The notes below the pieces were generated by a model, which was not told the origin of the DNA, ran no database searches, and saw nothing but the letters and a program-made list of their open reading frames with translations. Shown in pieces: positions 12,564-25,841 of a stretch of DNA of 64,000 nt. The position numbers and the translations under genes are program-made. The DNA is from Peronospora farinosa (taxonomy: Eukaryota; Oomycota; Peronosporomycetes; Peronosporales; Peronosporaceae): contig CANTFK010000164.1 in the NCBI GenBank assembly GCA_947646735.1, positions 310,001 through 374,000 on the forward strand, given 5' to 3'. Positions within the stretch are counted from its first letter, which is position 1. Each line of letters starts with the position of its first letter.

Positions 12564-14399
12564 TGAACAAAAAAGGACAACAATAGCACACACAATTTAG
12601 ATACAAAAGACAGAGTGATATTTGTTTCGTTATTCCCCTAGCTAGCTCAAAATCTATATAATAGGATAAATCATATAATGAAACCCCACACAGGTGTTCG
12701 GCGTAAACATGATTATCCACAATCAGTCTGTACCAGATTAATGGATCATCATCTTGAAGCTTGCCTTCCAACAAACACGCCTGCACACGCCTTGGCATCC
12801 TACTTGATCCTTGCTCTGTCATCGTCGACATTTAATCGATTTAATTAAAACCGATCACTTATTGCAATTCATTCAATCTTGGTGCAGCCAATGCCTTGGT
12901 TAGTATGTCCGCTGGCATACTTCCGGTCTCTCGATATTCCGGTTCAATAATTCCACGTTTGGTGAAATCACCGACAAACTTGATGCGCACATCAATATGT
13001 TTGGCCTTGAACGAGGCCCTTTCACCGTCGAGTGCTTTAAAGCCTCTTGGTTATCCACTCGCAGTGGCATCGGCTCTTTGAACTCTAAATTTAATTCTTG
13101 TAACAATTTACGAACCCCCAAAAGTTTTCGAGCCATAATCGACGCAGCCGTAAATTCAGCTTCCATAGTCGAGAGCGAGACTCCACCTTGTTTCTTACAC
13201 ATCCAGCTCACCGGCATATTATCGACACTTATTAGACCACCCGTATCTGATTTTTGTCACACTTGTCTGCAGCAAAATCCGCATCGCTATATCCAAGTAC
13301 TTGCAAAACATTTGAATCATCTCCTTTTCCAACCATAGAGAGGCGTAACTTTTTCGTGCCAGACAGATACATGGCAACTCTTATAGCCAACTTCCAATCT
13401 CCCATTGTTGGCTGATGGGTCCTTCGAGATGCCTTATGCACCGCAAAAGCAATATCGGGTCTGGTGCAACGTGAAATCCATAGTAAACTTCAAACAATTG
13501 ACTGGAATTTTTTTACCGTGACCCCATCTCCTCCAGAAACCGGTAATAATTTCAGCATAGCATTTTCAGCATCGTTCCAGTCCGAGGTAATTGGTACACG
13601 TACACCATGTTCCATTTCGAGACCGTGCTCCTTCAGCATGTCAAGAATTCCGACCTCTTGATCAAAATTGTACCCCTTTTCTTCCTCGTATTGGATACGC
13701 ATACCCAAAAACTTACGAGCAGGTCCGAGATCCTTTACCGACAACATAATTAGCTCGCCAAAAAAATGTCCACGACACATTGATCCATCCTGTGACTATA
13801 AGGCCATCCACGTAAACTCCAACAATTAAAATGCGTTGTTTTTTCCATCTGAAATCGACACACATGTCCGTATGCCTTTAGTTAAAACCAATGTCAACCA
13901 ACTTCTGGTGCAACAGTTTGCTCCATAGTATTCCTGCTTTTTTATCTCATAGAGCGCTTTCTTTAGCTCTAGAACCAATTCAATTTTCCATGAGACACCA
14001 AACTTGTTCTTTACCTCCTCCGATACGAGCATTCCTTGCGGAATTCGAATGTAAATGTCCAAATTTGCTTCCTTGTCTGCTTTCACGTAAGCGTTAGGTA
14101 CGTCTCCATGTTTCGCAGGAACTTTCCATTTTCTAGCCAGAACGAAAATCATTTTCACGCTGGACATATCAATTACAGCCGCGAAAGCAGTTTCATAATT
14201 GACGCCAAGAACTTGCTCGTTTCCACATGCAACAAGTCTCGCCTTCAAGCGCTCGATACCACCTTCAGCATGACGCTTGGTCTTAGAGACCCATTTTGAA
14301 TTCAGAGCCCGAACATTCTTTTGGACGCGAACGACATTCCAAACACCGTTGTTTTCCAGAGCTGTCAGCTCTTCCGCACCAGCCCGTCTTGTTAAAAGG
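12564..14399 (-). mobile_element. Copia-2 array unit 6
   Basis: No difference from the majority sequence was seen by eye. Confidence 0.92.
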
Positions 14400-16234
14400 T
14401 GAACAAAAAAGGACAACAATAGCACACACAATTTAGATACAAAAGACAGAGTGATATTTGTTTCGTTATTCCCCTAGCTAGCTCAAAATCTATATAATAG
14501 GATAAATCATATAATGAAACCCCACACAGGTGTTCGGCGTAAACATGATTATCCACAATCAGTCTGTACCAGATTAATGGATCATCATCTTGAAGCTTGC
14601 CTTCCAACAAACACGCCTGCACACGCCTTGGCATCCTACTTGATCCTTGCTCTGTCATCGTCGACATTTAATCGATTTAATTAAAACCGATCACTTATTG
14701 CAATTCATTCAATCTTGGTGCAGCCAATGCCTTGGTTAGTATGTCCGCTGGCATACTTCCGGTCTCTCGATATCCCGGTTCAATAATTCCACGTTTGGTG
14801 AAATCACCGACAAACTTGATGCGCACATCAATATGTTTGGCCTTGAACGAGGCCCTTTCACCGTCGAGTGCTTTAAAGCCTCTTGGTTATCCACTCGCAG
14901 TGGCATCGGCTCTTTGAACTCTAAATTTAATTCTTGTAACAATTTACGAACCCCCAAAAGTTTTCGAGCCATAATCGACGCAGCCGTAAATTCAGCTTCC
15001 ATAGTCGAGAGCGAGACTCCACCTTGTTTCTTACACATCCAGCTCACCGGCATATTATCGACACTTATTAGACCACCCGTATCTGATTTTTGTCACACTT
15101 GTCTGCAGCAAAATCCGCATCGCTATATCCAAGTACTTGCAAAACATTTGAATCATCTCCTTTTCCAACCATAGAGAGGCGTAACTTTTTCGTGCCAGAC
15201 AGATACATGGCAACTCTTATAGCCAACTTCCAATCTCCCATTGTTGGCTGATGGGTCCTTCGAGATGCCTTATGCACCGCAAAAGCAATATCGGGTCTGG
15301 TGCAACGTGAAATCCATAGTAAACTTCAAACAATTGACTGGAATTTTTTTACCGTGACCCCATCTCCTCCAGAAACCGGTAATAATTTCAGCATAGCATT
15401 TTCAGCATCGTTCCAGTCCGAGGTAATTGGTACACGTACACCATGTTCCATTTCGAGACCGTGCTCCTTCAGCATGTCAAGAATTCCGACCTCTTGATCA
15501 AAATTGTACCCCTTTTCTTCCTCGTATTGGATACGCATACCCAAAAACTTACGAGCAGGTCCGAGATCCTTTACCGACAACATAATTAGCTCGCCAAAAA
15601 ATGTCCACGACACATTGATCCATCCTGTGACTATAAGGCCATCCACGTAAACTCCAACAATTAAAATGCGTTGTTTTTTCCATCTGAAATCGACACACAT
15701 GTCCGTATGCCTTTAGTTAAAACCAATGTCAACCAACTTCTGGTGCAACAGTTTGCTCCATAGTATTCCTGCTTTTTTATCTCATAGAGCGCTTTCTTTA
15801 GCTCTAGAACCAATTCAATTTTCCATGAGACACCAAACTTGTTCTTTACCTCCTCCGATACGAGCATTCCTTGCGGAATTCGAATGTAAATGTCCAAATT
15901 TGCTTCCTTGTCTGCTTTCACGTAAGCGTTAGGTACGTCTCCATGTTTCGCAGGAACTTTCCATTTTCTAGCCAGAACGAAAATCATTTTCACGCTGGAC
16001 ATATCAATTACAGCCGCGAAAGCAGTTTCATAATTGACGCCAAGAACTTGCTCGTTTCCACATGCAACAAGTCTCGCCTTCAAGCGCTCGATACCACCTT
16101 CAGCATGACGCTTGGTCTTAGAGACCCATTTTGAATTCAGAGCCCGAACATTCTTTTGGACGCGAACGACATTCCAAACACCGTTGTTTTCCAGAGCTGT
16201 CAGCTCTTCCGCACCAGCCCGTCTTGTTAAAAGG
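14400..16234 (-). mobile_element. Copia-2 array unit 7 (1,835 bp, frame-restoring deletion)
   Basis: Carries C at 14774 (shared only with unit 8) and one A fewer in the poly-A run ending near 15601 (six instead of seven). The deletion joins the YVDGLIVTG frame to the following GELIMLSV segment, giving a 124-codon open RT stretch (15326-15700) found in no other unit. The catalytic Gly substitution remains, so RT activity is not restored. Confidence 0.92.
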
Positions 16235-18070
16235 TGAACAAAAAAGGACAACAATAGCACACACAATTTAGATACAAAAGACAGAGTGATATTTGTTTCG
16301 TTATTCCCCTAGCTAGCTCAAAATCTATATAATAGGATAAATCATATAATGAAACCCCACACAGGTGTTCGGCGTAAACATGATTATCCACAATCAGTCT
16401 GTACCAGATTAATGGATCATCATCTTGAAGCTTGCCTTCCAACAAACACGCCTGCACACGCCTTGGCATCCTACTTGATCCTTGCTCTGTCATCGTCGAC
16501 ATTTAATCGATTTAATTAAAACCGATCACTTATTGCAATTCATTCAATCTTGGTGCAGCCAATGCCTTGGTTAGTATGTCCGCTGGCATACTTCCGGTCT
16601 CTCGATATCCCGGTTCAATAATTCCACGTTTGGTGAAATCACCGACAAACTTGATGCGCACATCAATATGTTTGGCCTTGAACGAGGCCCTTTCACCGTC
16701 GAGTGCTTTAAAGCCTCTTGGTTATCCACTCGCAGTGGCATCGGCTCTTTGAACTCTAAATTTAATTCTTGTAACAATTTACGAACCCCCAAAAGTTTTC
16801 GAGCCATAATCGACGCAGCCGTAAATTCAGCTTCCATAGTCGAGAGCGAGACTCCACCTTGTTTCTTACACATCCAGCTCACCGGCATATTATCGACACT
16901 TATTAGACCACCCGTATCTGATTTTTGTCACACTTGTCTGCAGCAAAATCCGCATCGCTATATCCAAGTACTTGCAAAACATTTGAATCATCTCCTTTTC
17001 CAACCATAGAGAGGCGTAACTTTTTCGTGCCAGACAGATACATGGCAACTCTTATAGCCAACTTCCAATCTCCCATTGTTGGCTGATGGGTCCTTCGAGA
17101 TGCCTTATGCACCGCAAAAGCAATATCGGGTCTGGTGCAACGTGAAATCCATAGTAAACTTCAAACAATTGACTGGAATTTTTTTACCGTGACCCCATCT
17201 CCTCCAGAAACCGGTAATAATTTCAGCATAGCATTTTCAGCATCGTTCCAGTCCGAGGTAATTGGTACACGTACACCATGTTCCATTTCGAGACCGTGCT
17301 CCTTCAGCATGTCAAGAATTCCGACCTCTTGATCAAAATTGTACCCCTTTTCTTCCTCGTATTGGATACGCATACCCAAAAACTTACGAGCAGGTCCGAG
17401 ATCCTTTACCGACAACATAATTAGCTCGCCAAAAAAATGTCCACGACACATTGATCCATCCTGTGACTATAAGGCCATCCACGTAAACTCCAACAATTAA
17501 AATGCGTTGTTTTTTCCATCTGAAATCGACACACATGTCCGTATGCCTTTAGTTAAAACCAATGTCAACCAACTTCTGGTGCAACAGTTTGCTCCATAGT
17601 ATTCCTGCTTTTTTATCTCATAGAGCGCTTTCTTTAGCTCTAGAACCAATTCAATTTTCCATGAGACACCAAACTTGTTCTTTACCTCCTCCGATACGAG
17701 CATTCCTTGCGGAATTCGAATGTAAATGTCCAAATTTGCTTCCTTGTCTGCTTTCACGTAAGCGTTAGGTACGTCTCCATGTTTCGCAGGAACTTTCCAT
17801 TTTCTAGCCAGAACGAAAATCATTTTCACGCTGGACATATCAATTACAGCCGCGAAAGCAGTTTCATAATTGACGCCAAGAACTTGCTCGTTTCCACATG
17901 CAACAAGTCTCGCCTTCAAGCGCTCGATACCACCTTCAGCATGACGCTTGGTCTTAGAGACCCATTTTGAATTCAGAGCCCGAACATTCTTTTGGACGCG
18001 AACGACATTCCAAACACCGTTGTTTTCCAGAGCTGTCAGCTCTTCCGCACCAGCCCGTCTTGTTAAAAGG
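16235..18070 (-). mobile_element. Copia-2 array unit 8
   Basis: Shares the C variant (16609) with unit 7 but has the normal seven-A run. It is therefore a sister copy of unit 7 made before the deletion. Confidence 0.92.
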
Positions 18071-19906
18071 TGAACAAAAAAGGACAACAATAGCACACAC
18101 AATTTAGATACAAAAGACAGAGTGATATTTGTTTCGTTATTCCCCTAGCTAGCTCAAAATCTATATAATAGGATAAATCATATAATGAAACCCCACACAG
18201 GTGTTCGGCGTAAACATGATTATCCACAATCAGTCTGTACCAGATTAATGGATCATCATCTTGAAGCTTGCCTTCCAACAAACACGCCTGCACACGCCTT
18301 GGCATCCTACTTGATCCTTGCTCTGTCATCGTCGACATTTAATCGATTTAATTAAAACCGATCACTTATTGCAATTCATTCAATCTTGGTGCAGCCAATG
18401 CCTTGGTTAGTATGTCCGCTGGCATACTTCCGGTCTCTCGATATTCCGGTTCAATAATTCCACGTTTGGTGAAATCACCGACAAACTTGATGCGCACATC
18501 AATATGTTTGGCCTTGAACGAGGCCCTTTCACCGTCGAGTGCTTTAAAGCCTCTTGGTTATCCACTCGCAGTGGCATCGGCTCTTTGAACTCTAAATTTA
18601 ATTCTTGTAACAATTTACGAACCCCCAAAAGTTTTCGAGCCATAATCGACGCAGCCGTAAATTCAGCTTCCATAGTCGAGAGCGAGACTCCACCTTGTTT
18701 CTTACACATCCAGCTCACCGGCATATTATCGACACTTATTAGACCACCCGTATCTGATTTTTGTCACACTTGTCTGCAGCAAAATCCGCATCGCTATATC
18801 CAAGTACTTGCAAAACATTTGAATCATCTCCTTTTCCAACCATAGAGAGGCGTAACTTTTTCGTGCCAGACAGATACATGGCAACTCTTATAGCCAACTT
18901 CCAATCTCCCATTGTTGGCTGATGGGTCCTTCGAGATGCCTTATGCACCGCAAAAGCAATATCGGGTCTGGTGCAACGTGAAATCCATAGTAAACTTCAA
19001 ACAATTGACTGGAATTTTTTTACCGTGACCCCATCTCCTCCAGAAACCGGTAATAATTTCAGCATAGCATTTTCAGCATCGTTCCAGTCCGAGGTAATTG
19101 GTACACGTACACCATGTTCCATTTCGAGACCGTGCTCCTTCAGCATGTCAAGAATTCCGACCTCTTGATCAAAATTGTACCCCTTTTCTTCCTCGTATTG
19201 GATACGCATACCCAAAAACTTACGAGCAGGTCCGAGATCCTTTACCGACAACATAATTAGCTCGCCAAAAAAATGTCCACGACACATTGATCCATCCTGT
19301 GACTATAAGGCCATCCACGTAAACTCCAACAATTAAAATGCGTTGTTTTTTCCATCTGAAATCGACACACATGTCCGTATGCCTTTAGTTAAAACCAATG
19401 TCAACCAACTTCTGGTGCAACAGTTTGCTCCATAGTATTCCTGCTTTTTTATCTCATAGAGCGCTTTCTTTAGCTCTAGAACCAATTCAATTTTCCATGA
19501 GACACCAAACTTGTTCTTTACCTCCTCCGATACGAGCATTCCTTGCGGAATTCGAATGTAAATGTCCAAATTTGCTTCCTTGTCTGCTTTCACGTAAGCG
19601 TTAGGTACGTCTCCATGTTTCGCAGGAACTTTCCATTTTCTAGCCAGAACGAAAATCATTTTCACGCTGGACATATCAATTACAGCCGCGAAAGCAGTTT
19701 CATAATTGACGCCAAGAACTTGCTCGTTTCCACATGCAACAAGTCTCGCCTTCAAGCGCTCGATACCACCTTCAGCATGACGCTTGGTCTTAGAGACCCA
19801 TTTTGAATTCAGAGCCCGAACATTCTTTTGGACGCGAACGACATTCCAAACACCGTTGTTTTCCAGAGCTGTCAGCTCTTCCGCACCAGCCCGTCTTGTT
19901 AAAAGG
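18071..19906 (-). mobile_element. Copia-2 array unit 9
   Basis: No difference from the majority sequence was seen by eye. Confidence 0.92.
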
Positions 19907-21742
19907 TGAACAAAAAAGGACAACAATAGCACACACAATTTAGATACAAAAGACAGAGTGATATTTGTTTCGTTATTCCCCTAGCTAGCTCAAAATCTAT
20001 ATAATAGGATAAATCATATAATGAAACCCCACACAGGTGTTCGGCGTAAACATGATTATCCACAATCAGTCTGTACCAGATTAATGGATCATCATCTTGA
20101 AGCTTGCCTTCCAACAAACACGCCTGCACACGCCTTGGCATCCTACTTGATCCTTGCTCTGTCATCGTCGACATTTAATCGATTTAATTAAAACCGATCA
20201 CTTATTGCAATTCATTCAATCTTGGTGCAGCCAATGCCTTGGTTAGTATGTCCGCTGGCATACTTCCGGTCTCTCGATATTCCGGTTCAATAATTCCACG
20301 TTTGGTGAAATCACCGACAAACTTGATGCGCACATCAATATGTTTGGCCTTGAACGAGGCCCTTTCACCGTCGAGTGCTTTAAAGCCTCTTGGTTATCCA
20401 CTCGCAGTGGCATCGGCTCTTTGAACTCTAAATTTAATTCTTGTAACAATTTACGAACCCCCAAAAGTTTTCGAGCCATAATCGACGCAGCCGTAAATTC
20501 AGCTTCCATAGTCGAGAGCGAGACTCCACCTTGTTTCTTACACATCCAGCTCACCGGCATATTATCGACACTTATTAGACCACCCGTATCTGATTTTTGT
20601 CACACTTGTCTGCAGCAAAATCCGCATCGCTATATCCAAGTACTTGCAAAACATTTGAATCATCTCCTTTTCCAACCATAGAGAGGCGTAACTTTTTCGT
20701 GCCAGACAGATACATGGCAACTCTTATAGCCAACTTCCAATCTCCCATTGTTGGCTGATGGGTCCTTCGAGATGCCTTATGCACCGCAAAAGCAATATCG
20801 GGTCTGGTGCAACGTGAAATCCATAGTAAACTTCAAACAATTGACTGGAATTTTTTTACCGTGACCCCATCTCCTCCAGAAACCGGTAATAATTTCAGCA
20901 TAGCATTTTCAGCATCGTACCAGTCCGAGGTAATTGGTACACGTACACCATGTTCCATTTCGAGACCGTGCTCCTTCAGCATGTCAAGAATTCCGACCTC
21001 TTGATCAAAATTGTACCCCTTTTCTTCCTCGTATTGGATACGCATACCCAAAAACTTACGAGCAGGTCCGAGATCCTTTACCGACAACATAATTAGCTCG
21101 CCAAAAAAATGTCCACGACACATTGATCCATCCTGTGACTATAAGGCCATCCACGTAAACTCCAACAATTAAAATGCGTTGTTTTTTCCATCTGAAATCG
21201 ACACACATGTCCGTATGCCTTTAGTTAAAACCAATGTCAACCAACTTCTGGTGCAACAGTTTGCTCCATAGTATTCCTGCTTTTTTATCTCATAGAGCGC
21301 TTTCTTTAGCTCTAGAACCAATTCAATTTTCCATGAGACACCAAACTTGTTCTTTACCTCCTCCGATACGAGCATTCCTTGCGGAATTCGAATGTAAATG
21401 TCCAAATTTGCTTCCTTGTCTGCTTTCACGTAAGCGTTAGGTACGTCTCCATGTTTCGCAGGAACTTTCCATTTTCTAGCCAGAACGAAAATCATTTTCA
21501 CGCTGGACATATCAATTACAGCCGCGAAAGCAGTTTCATAATTGACGCCAAGAACTTGCTCGTTTCCACATGCAACAAGTCTCGCCTTCAAGCGCTCGAT
21601 ACCACCTTCAGCATGACGCTTGGTCTTAGAGACCCATTTTGAATTCAGAGCCCGAACATTCTTTTGGACGCGAACGACATTCCAAACACCGTTGTTTTCC
21701 AGAGCTGTCAGCTCTTCCGCACCAGCCCGTCTTGTTAAAAGG
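19907..21742 (-). mobile_element. Copia-2 array unit 10
   Basis: Majority sequence with a private T-to-A change at 20919 (DWNDAE becomes DWYDAE in the RT segment). Confidence 0.92.
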
Positions 21743-23578
21743 TGAACAAAAAAGGACAACAATAGCACACACAATTTAGATACAAAAGACAGAGTGATAT
21801 TTGTTTCGTTATTCCCCTAGCTAGCTCAAAATCTATATAATAGGATAAATCATATAATGAAACCCCACACAGGTGTTCGGCGTAAACATGATTATCCACA
21901 ATCAGTCTGTACCAGATTAATGGATCATCATCTTGAAGCTTGCCTTCCAACAAACACGCCTGCACACGCCTTGGCATCCTACTTGATCCTTGCTCTGTCA
22001 TCGTCGACATTTAATCGATTTAATTAAAACCGATCACTTATTGCAATTCATTCAATCTTGGTGCAGCCAATGCCTTGGTTCGTATGTCCGCTGGCATACT
22101 TCCGGTCTCTCGATATTCCGGTTCAATAATTCCACGTTTGGTGAAATCACCGACAAACTTGATGCGCACATCAATATGTTTGGCCTTGAACGAGGCCCTT
22201 TCACCGTCGAGTGCTTTAAAGCCTCTTGGTTATCCACTCGCAGTGGCATCGGCTCTTTGAACTCTAAATTTAATTCTTGTAACAATTTACGAACCCCCAA
22301 AAGTTTTCGAGCCATAATCGACGCAGCCGTAAATTCAGCTTCCATAGTCGAGAGCGAGACTCCACCTTGTTTCTTACACATCCAGCTCACCGGCATATTA
22401 TCGACACTTATTAGACCACCCGTATCTGATTTTTGTCACACTTGTCTGCAGCAAAATCCGCATCGCTATATCCAAGTACTTGCAAAACATTTGAATCATC
22501 TCCTTTTCCAACCATAGAGAGGCGTAACTTTTTCGTGCCAGACAGATACATGGCAACTCTTATAGCCAACTTCCAATCTCCCATTGTTGGCTGATGGGTC
22601 CTTCGAGATGCCTTATGCACCGCAAAAGCAATATCGGGTCTGGTGCAACGTGAAATCCATAGTAAACTTCAAACAATTGACTGGAATTTTTTTACCGTGA
22701 CCCCATCTCCTCCAGAAACCGGTAATAATTTCAGCATAGCATTTTCAGCATCGTTCCAGTCCGAGGTAATTGGTACACGTACACCATGTTCCATTTCGAG
22801 ACCGTGCTCCTTCAGCATGTCAAGAATTCCGACCTCTTGATCAAAATTGTACCCCTTTTCTTCCTCGTATTGGATACGCATACCCAAAAACTTACGAGCA
22901 GGTCCGAGATCCTTTACCGACAACATAATTAGCTCGCCAAAAAAATGTCCACGACACATTGATCCATCCTGTGACTATAAGGCCATCCACGTAAACTCCA
23001 ACAATTAAAATGCGTTGTTTTTTCCATCTGAAATCGACACACATGTCCGTATGCCTTTAGTTAAAACCAATGTCAACCAACTTCTGGTGCAACAGTTTGC
23101 TCCATAGTATTCCTGCTTTTTTATCTCATAGAGCGCTTTCTTTAGCTCTAGAACCAATTCAATTTTCCATGAGACACCAAACTTGTTCTTTACCTCCTCC
23201 GATACGAGCATTCCTTGCGGAATTCGAATGTAAATGTCCAAATTTGCTTCCTTGTCTGCTTTCACGTAAGCGTTAGGTACGTCTCCATGTTTCGCAGGAA
23301 CTTTCCATTTTCTAGCCAGAACGAAAATCATTTTCACGCTGGACATATCAATTACAGCCGCGAAAGCAGTTTCATAATTGACGCCAAGAACTTGCTCGTT
23401 TCCACATGCAACAAGTCTCGCCTTCAAGCGCTCGATACCACCTTCAGCATGACGCTTGGTCTTAGAGACCCATTTTGAATTCAGAGCCCGAACATTCTTT
23501 TGGACGCGAACGACATTCCAAACACCGTTGTTTTCCAGAGCTGTCAGCTCTTCCGCACCAGCCCGTCTTGTTAAAAGG
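21743..23578 (-). mobile_element. Copia-2 array unit 11
   Basis: Majority sequence with a private A-to-C change at 22081. It removes a stop in both directions and lengthens two spurious frames. Confidence 0.92.
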
Positions 23579-23788
23579 TGAACAAAAAAGGACAACAATA
23601 GCACACACAATTTAGATACAAAAGACAGAGTGATATTTGTTTCGTTATTCCCCTAGCTAGCTCAAAATCTATATAATAGGATAAATTATATAATGAAACC
23701 CCACACAGGTGTTCGGCGTAAACATGATTATCCACAATCAGTCTGTACCAGATTAATGGATCATCATCTTGAAGCTTGCCTTCCAACA
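23579..23788 (-). repeat. Twelfth, closing LTR of the Copia-2 array
   Basis: LTR copy with private changes (AAATTATAT for AAATCATAT near 23687; CATACACACC for CAAACACGCC from 23787). Because transcription would run leftwards, this is the 5'-most LTR. Unit-like sequence continues to 23821 (CGCCTTGGCATCCTACTTG) before Copia-1 integrase resumes. Either the LTR is longer than 210 bp or a sliver of 3' sequence was carried along. I could not find a clean target duplication. Confidence 0.8.
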
Positions 23789-23821
23789 TACACACCTACA
23801 CACGCCTTGGCATCCTACTTG

Positions 23822-25790
23822 CATCGCTTCTTCTTAGGTGTCAGAACGTATGTCCGGCATCTAAACACGTATATGTGCTTCACGCTTGGCTTGGACTTGT
23901 AGACAATTTCAAACGGTGTTTTGCTTGCAATCTTGGGTGATGGTAGACAATTCTTGATGTAGATCGCGGCCATTGCTGCTTCGTCCCAGAAGCACTTGTC
24001 CAGATTAGCATAGTGCAGCATAGTGCGACCAATCGTGACGATGGTTCGAATCGATCTCTCCGTTGTAATATTTGTCTGATGCGCGTAATGAACCGTGGTC
24101 TGCTGCTTAATTCCTTGGTCTTCGTAAAACGCCATGAGTGAGCTGGTTGCAAATTCACGGGCTCCATCGTGACGCACAAACTTGACCTTTTTGTTAAACT
24201 GAGCTTGAATTATCGTGATGTAGTTCTTGAGGTTATCTTCACTCTCTGACTTGGCGCTAAGGAAAAAGCCCTTCATGCATCCGCTTGCTTCATCTAAAAT
24301 GAGGAGAAGATACTTGCTTCCACCCAGTGAAGTCTTCTCCATTGGCCGCAGATGTCGAAGTGGAGGCGCTCAAACGTGTGGTATGAAAGCTTGTCTCGGT
24401 TTCTCGGAAAAGGCTCTTGAACAAAGTTTCCTTGCTGACATCTACGGCATACCCTTGATCCACTCGAGCTTCATGGCACTTTTGCGTCCTTGATCATGTC
24501 ACTGTTGACCATCTTGCGTAGCACGTCGATTGTAGCATGGCCCATTCTTGCGTGAAGAACACACTGCCTGCCGATGTTGTCGTGTTCACCGAACACTGGG
24601 GTGTGCGGAGCCAGTAAGTCCTTCCACGAGATCCTCCGTTGCCACCACTTGCTTTGACCTCTCCCGCATGATGTGCATGCTGTTACCGTCGAACACCACT
24701 TAAAACTTGCCGCTCTTGTTAATCTGCGGTACCGAGAGTAGATTCTTGGTCATGTTTGGCACGAACAGCGCATCCTTAATCTCAATGTCGCACTCGTTAC
24801 CATTAGGCAAAACCACTCGCTCGGTGATGGCTCCTACAACCTTGATTGCGGCCTTGTTTCCGTCAGCCACCGATAGTTGACCTTCATCATGCTCATTCAG
24901 CACGGTAAACTTGGCCTTGTTGCTGCAGATGTGGTGAGTCGCTCCGCTGTCGACTTCCCACATCCTTGGCATACTTTTGTCTGTTGATAGTCCAGCTTCC
25001 AGAGAGACTACGAACCATCGTCGTTGTCGTAGTTGTTTCGCCGCTGGATACTTTTTGCTCCGTGACAACGGTTGCTACCGCCGCGTGGAGCACCTTGGTT
25101 CTAGCCCTTCTGTTTGGTTCAGCACTTCACCGCTGTGTGCCCCAATTTTCCACAGTACGTGAACTGACGAGGCTCGCGATCGCTACGATCGGCACTGAAC
25201 GCCTTGGCCGCGTATTCAGTCTTCACCGATGTCTTCTTCTCGCCTTTCCTCTTGACGTGTTCATTCGTAAGTACTTTCACGACGTCTCGCGATCGCAGTT
25301 CCGTGCTGCTCATTTCCAAGTTGATAACATTCTCGAAGCTCTTTGGTACGCTGCGCAACAAGTAGGTCGCAACGTCTTCGTCCTCCATCTTGGCACCGAT
25401 GATGGCGGGCTTCGCGCTGATGTTCAGAATTTCGTTGCAATGATGCATCACATTGCCGCCTTCCGCAATCTCCATACTGAAGAGATGGCGCTTCAAATAG
25501 ATGCGCCCAGTCTTCTGCTATCCACCGTAGAGTGTCTTCACACGCGCCCACGCGACCCATGCCTCCTCGCAATCATCAACTACATGATGGTAATCAGCGT
25601 CCATGTGAAGCAACATCATTCCGAACGCGATGTTGTTCGACTTGACGTAATCGTCCATGCCGCGAGCGTCCGCGAAGGTCGGCGTCGTATCTCAGTTAAC
25701 TACGTGCACACCGACTTAAAGAGGGACACGTCACGCATGTAGCGGCTCCAAGTCGTGAAGTTGTCTCCGTCGAACCTATCGATTGATACT
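23822..25790 (-). pseudogene. Copia-1 5' part: gag, protease, integrase
   Basis: 5' half of the Copia element whose 3' half lies at 1546-3383. Gag begins near 25790 ([19 protein letters not shown]) and continues at 25119-25560 ([24 protein letters not shown]). Its zinc knuckle lacks the first Cys ([14 protein letters not shown]). Protease is at 24700-25068 with the Copia signature [11 protein letters not shown]. The pre-integrase domain is near 24540 (LHARMGHATIDVL) and the integrase core at 23822-24342 (LILDEASGCMKG, FVRHDGAREF, HQTNITTERSIRTI). Several stops in gag and between domains. Integrase is interrupted after PKKKRCK by the array. Confidence 0.88.
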
Positions 25791-25823
25791 TTGGAGGACA
25801 CTTATTGGGTGGAGGACATCATA

Positions 25824-25841
25824 CTTGGGCTCATAACCGGA
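25824..25841 (-). other. Copia-1 primer binding site, half-tRNA type
   Basis: Just downstream of the 5' LTR, the minus strand reads TCCGGTTATGAGCCCAAG. Its complement, GGGCTCATAACC, looks like a methionine tRNA anticodon arm (seven-base loop CTCATAA around anticodon CAT) rather than a tRNA 3' end. Priming from a tRNA-Met half molecule is known for Drosophila copia and yeast Ty5. The pairing here is inferred from the sequence alone. Confidence 0.6.

Larger units (their letters stand above)
3384..23821 (-). repeat. Tandem array: 11 units of 1,836 bp from Copia-2, with 12 LTRs
   Basis: Eleven head-to-tail copies plus a closing LTR. LTRs (about 210 bp, TG...CA ends) begin at 3384, 5220, 7056, 8892, 10728, 12564, 14400, 16235, 18071, 19907, 21743 and 23579. 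The spacing is 1,836 bp except 1,835 after 14400. Each LTR is followed, on the minus strand, directly by RT coding sequence: primer-binding site, gag, protease and integrase are absent. The layout is LTR-internal-LTR-internal with shared LTRs, as expected from unequal LTR-LTR exchange. Units differ by only 0-3 substitutions. At the right edge homology runs 33 bp past the LTR before switching to Copia-1 integrase. Confidence 0.95.

Noticed and set aside
21990..22517. 175-codon plus-strand frame in array unit 11
   Set aside because: Antisense shadow of RNase H, lengthened only by the 22081 substitution. Other units have shorter versions.
3384..23821. Regular repeats as a possible CRISPR-like array or tandem gene cluster
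   Set aside because: Units are 1.8 kb, all Copia LTR plus broken RT/RNase H, in a eukaryotic genome. No spacer structure and no intact gene.
24966..25742. 258-codon plus-strand frame over Copia-1
   Set aside because: Opposite strand to recognisable protease and gag. No domain of its own.
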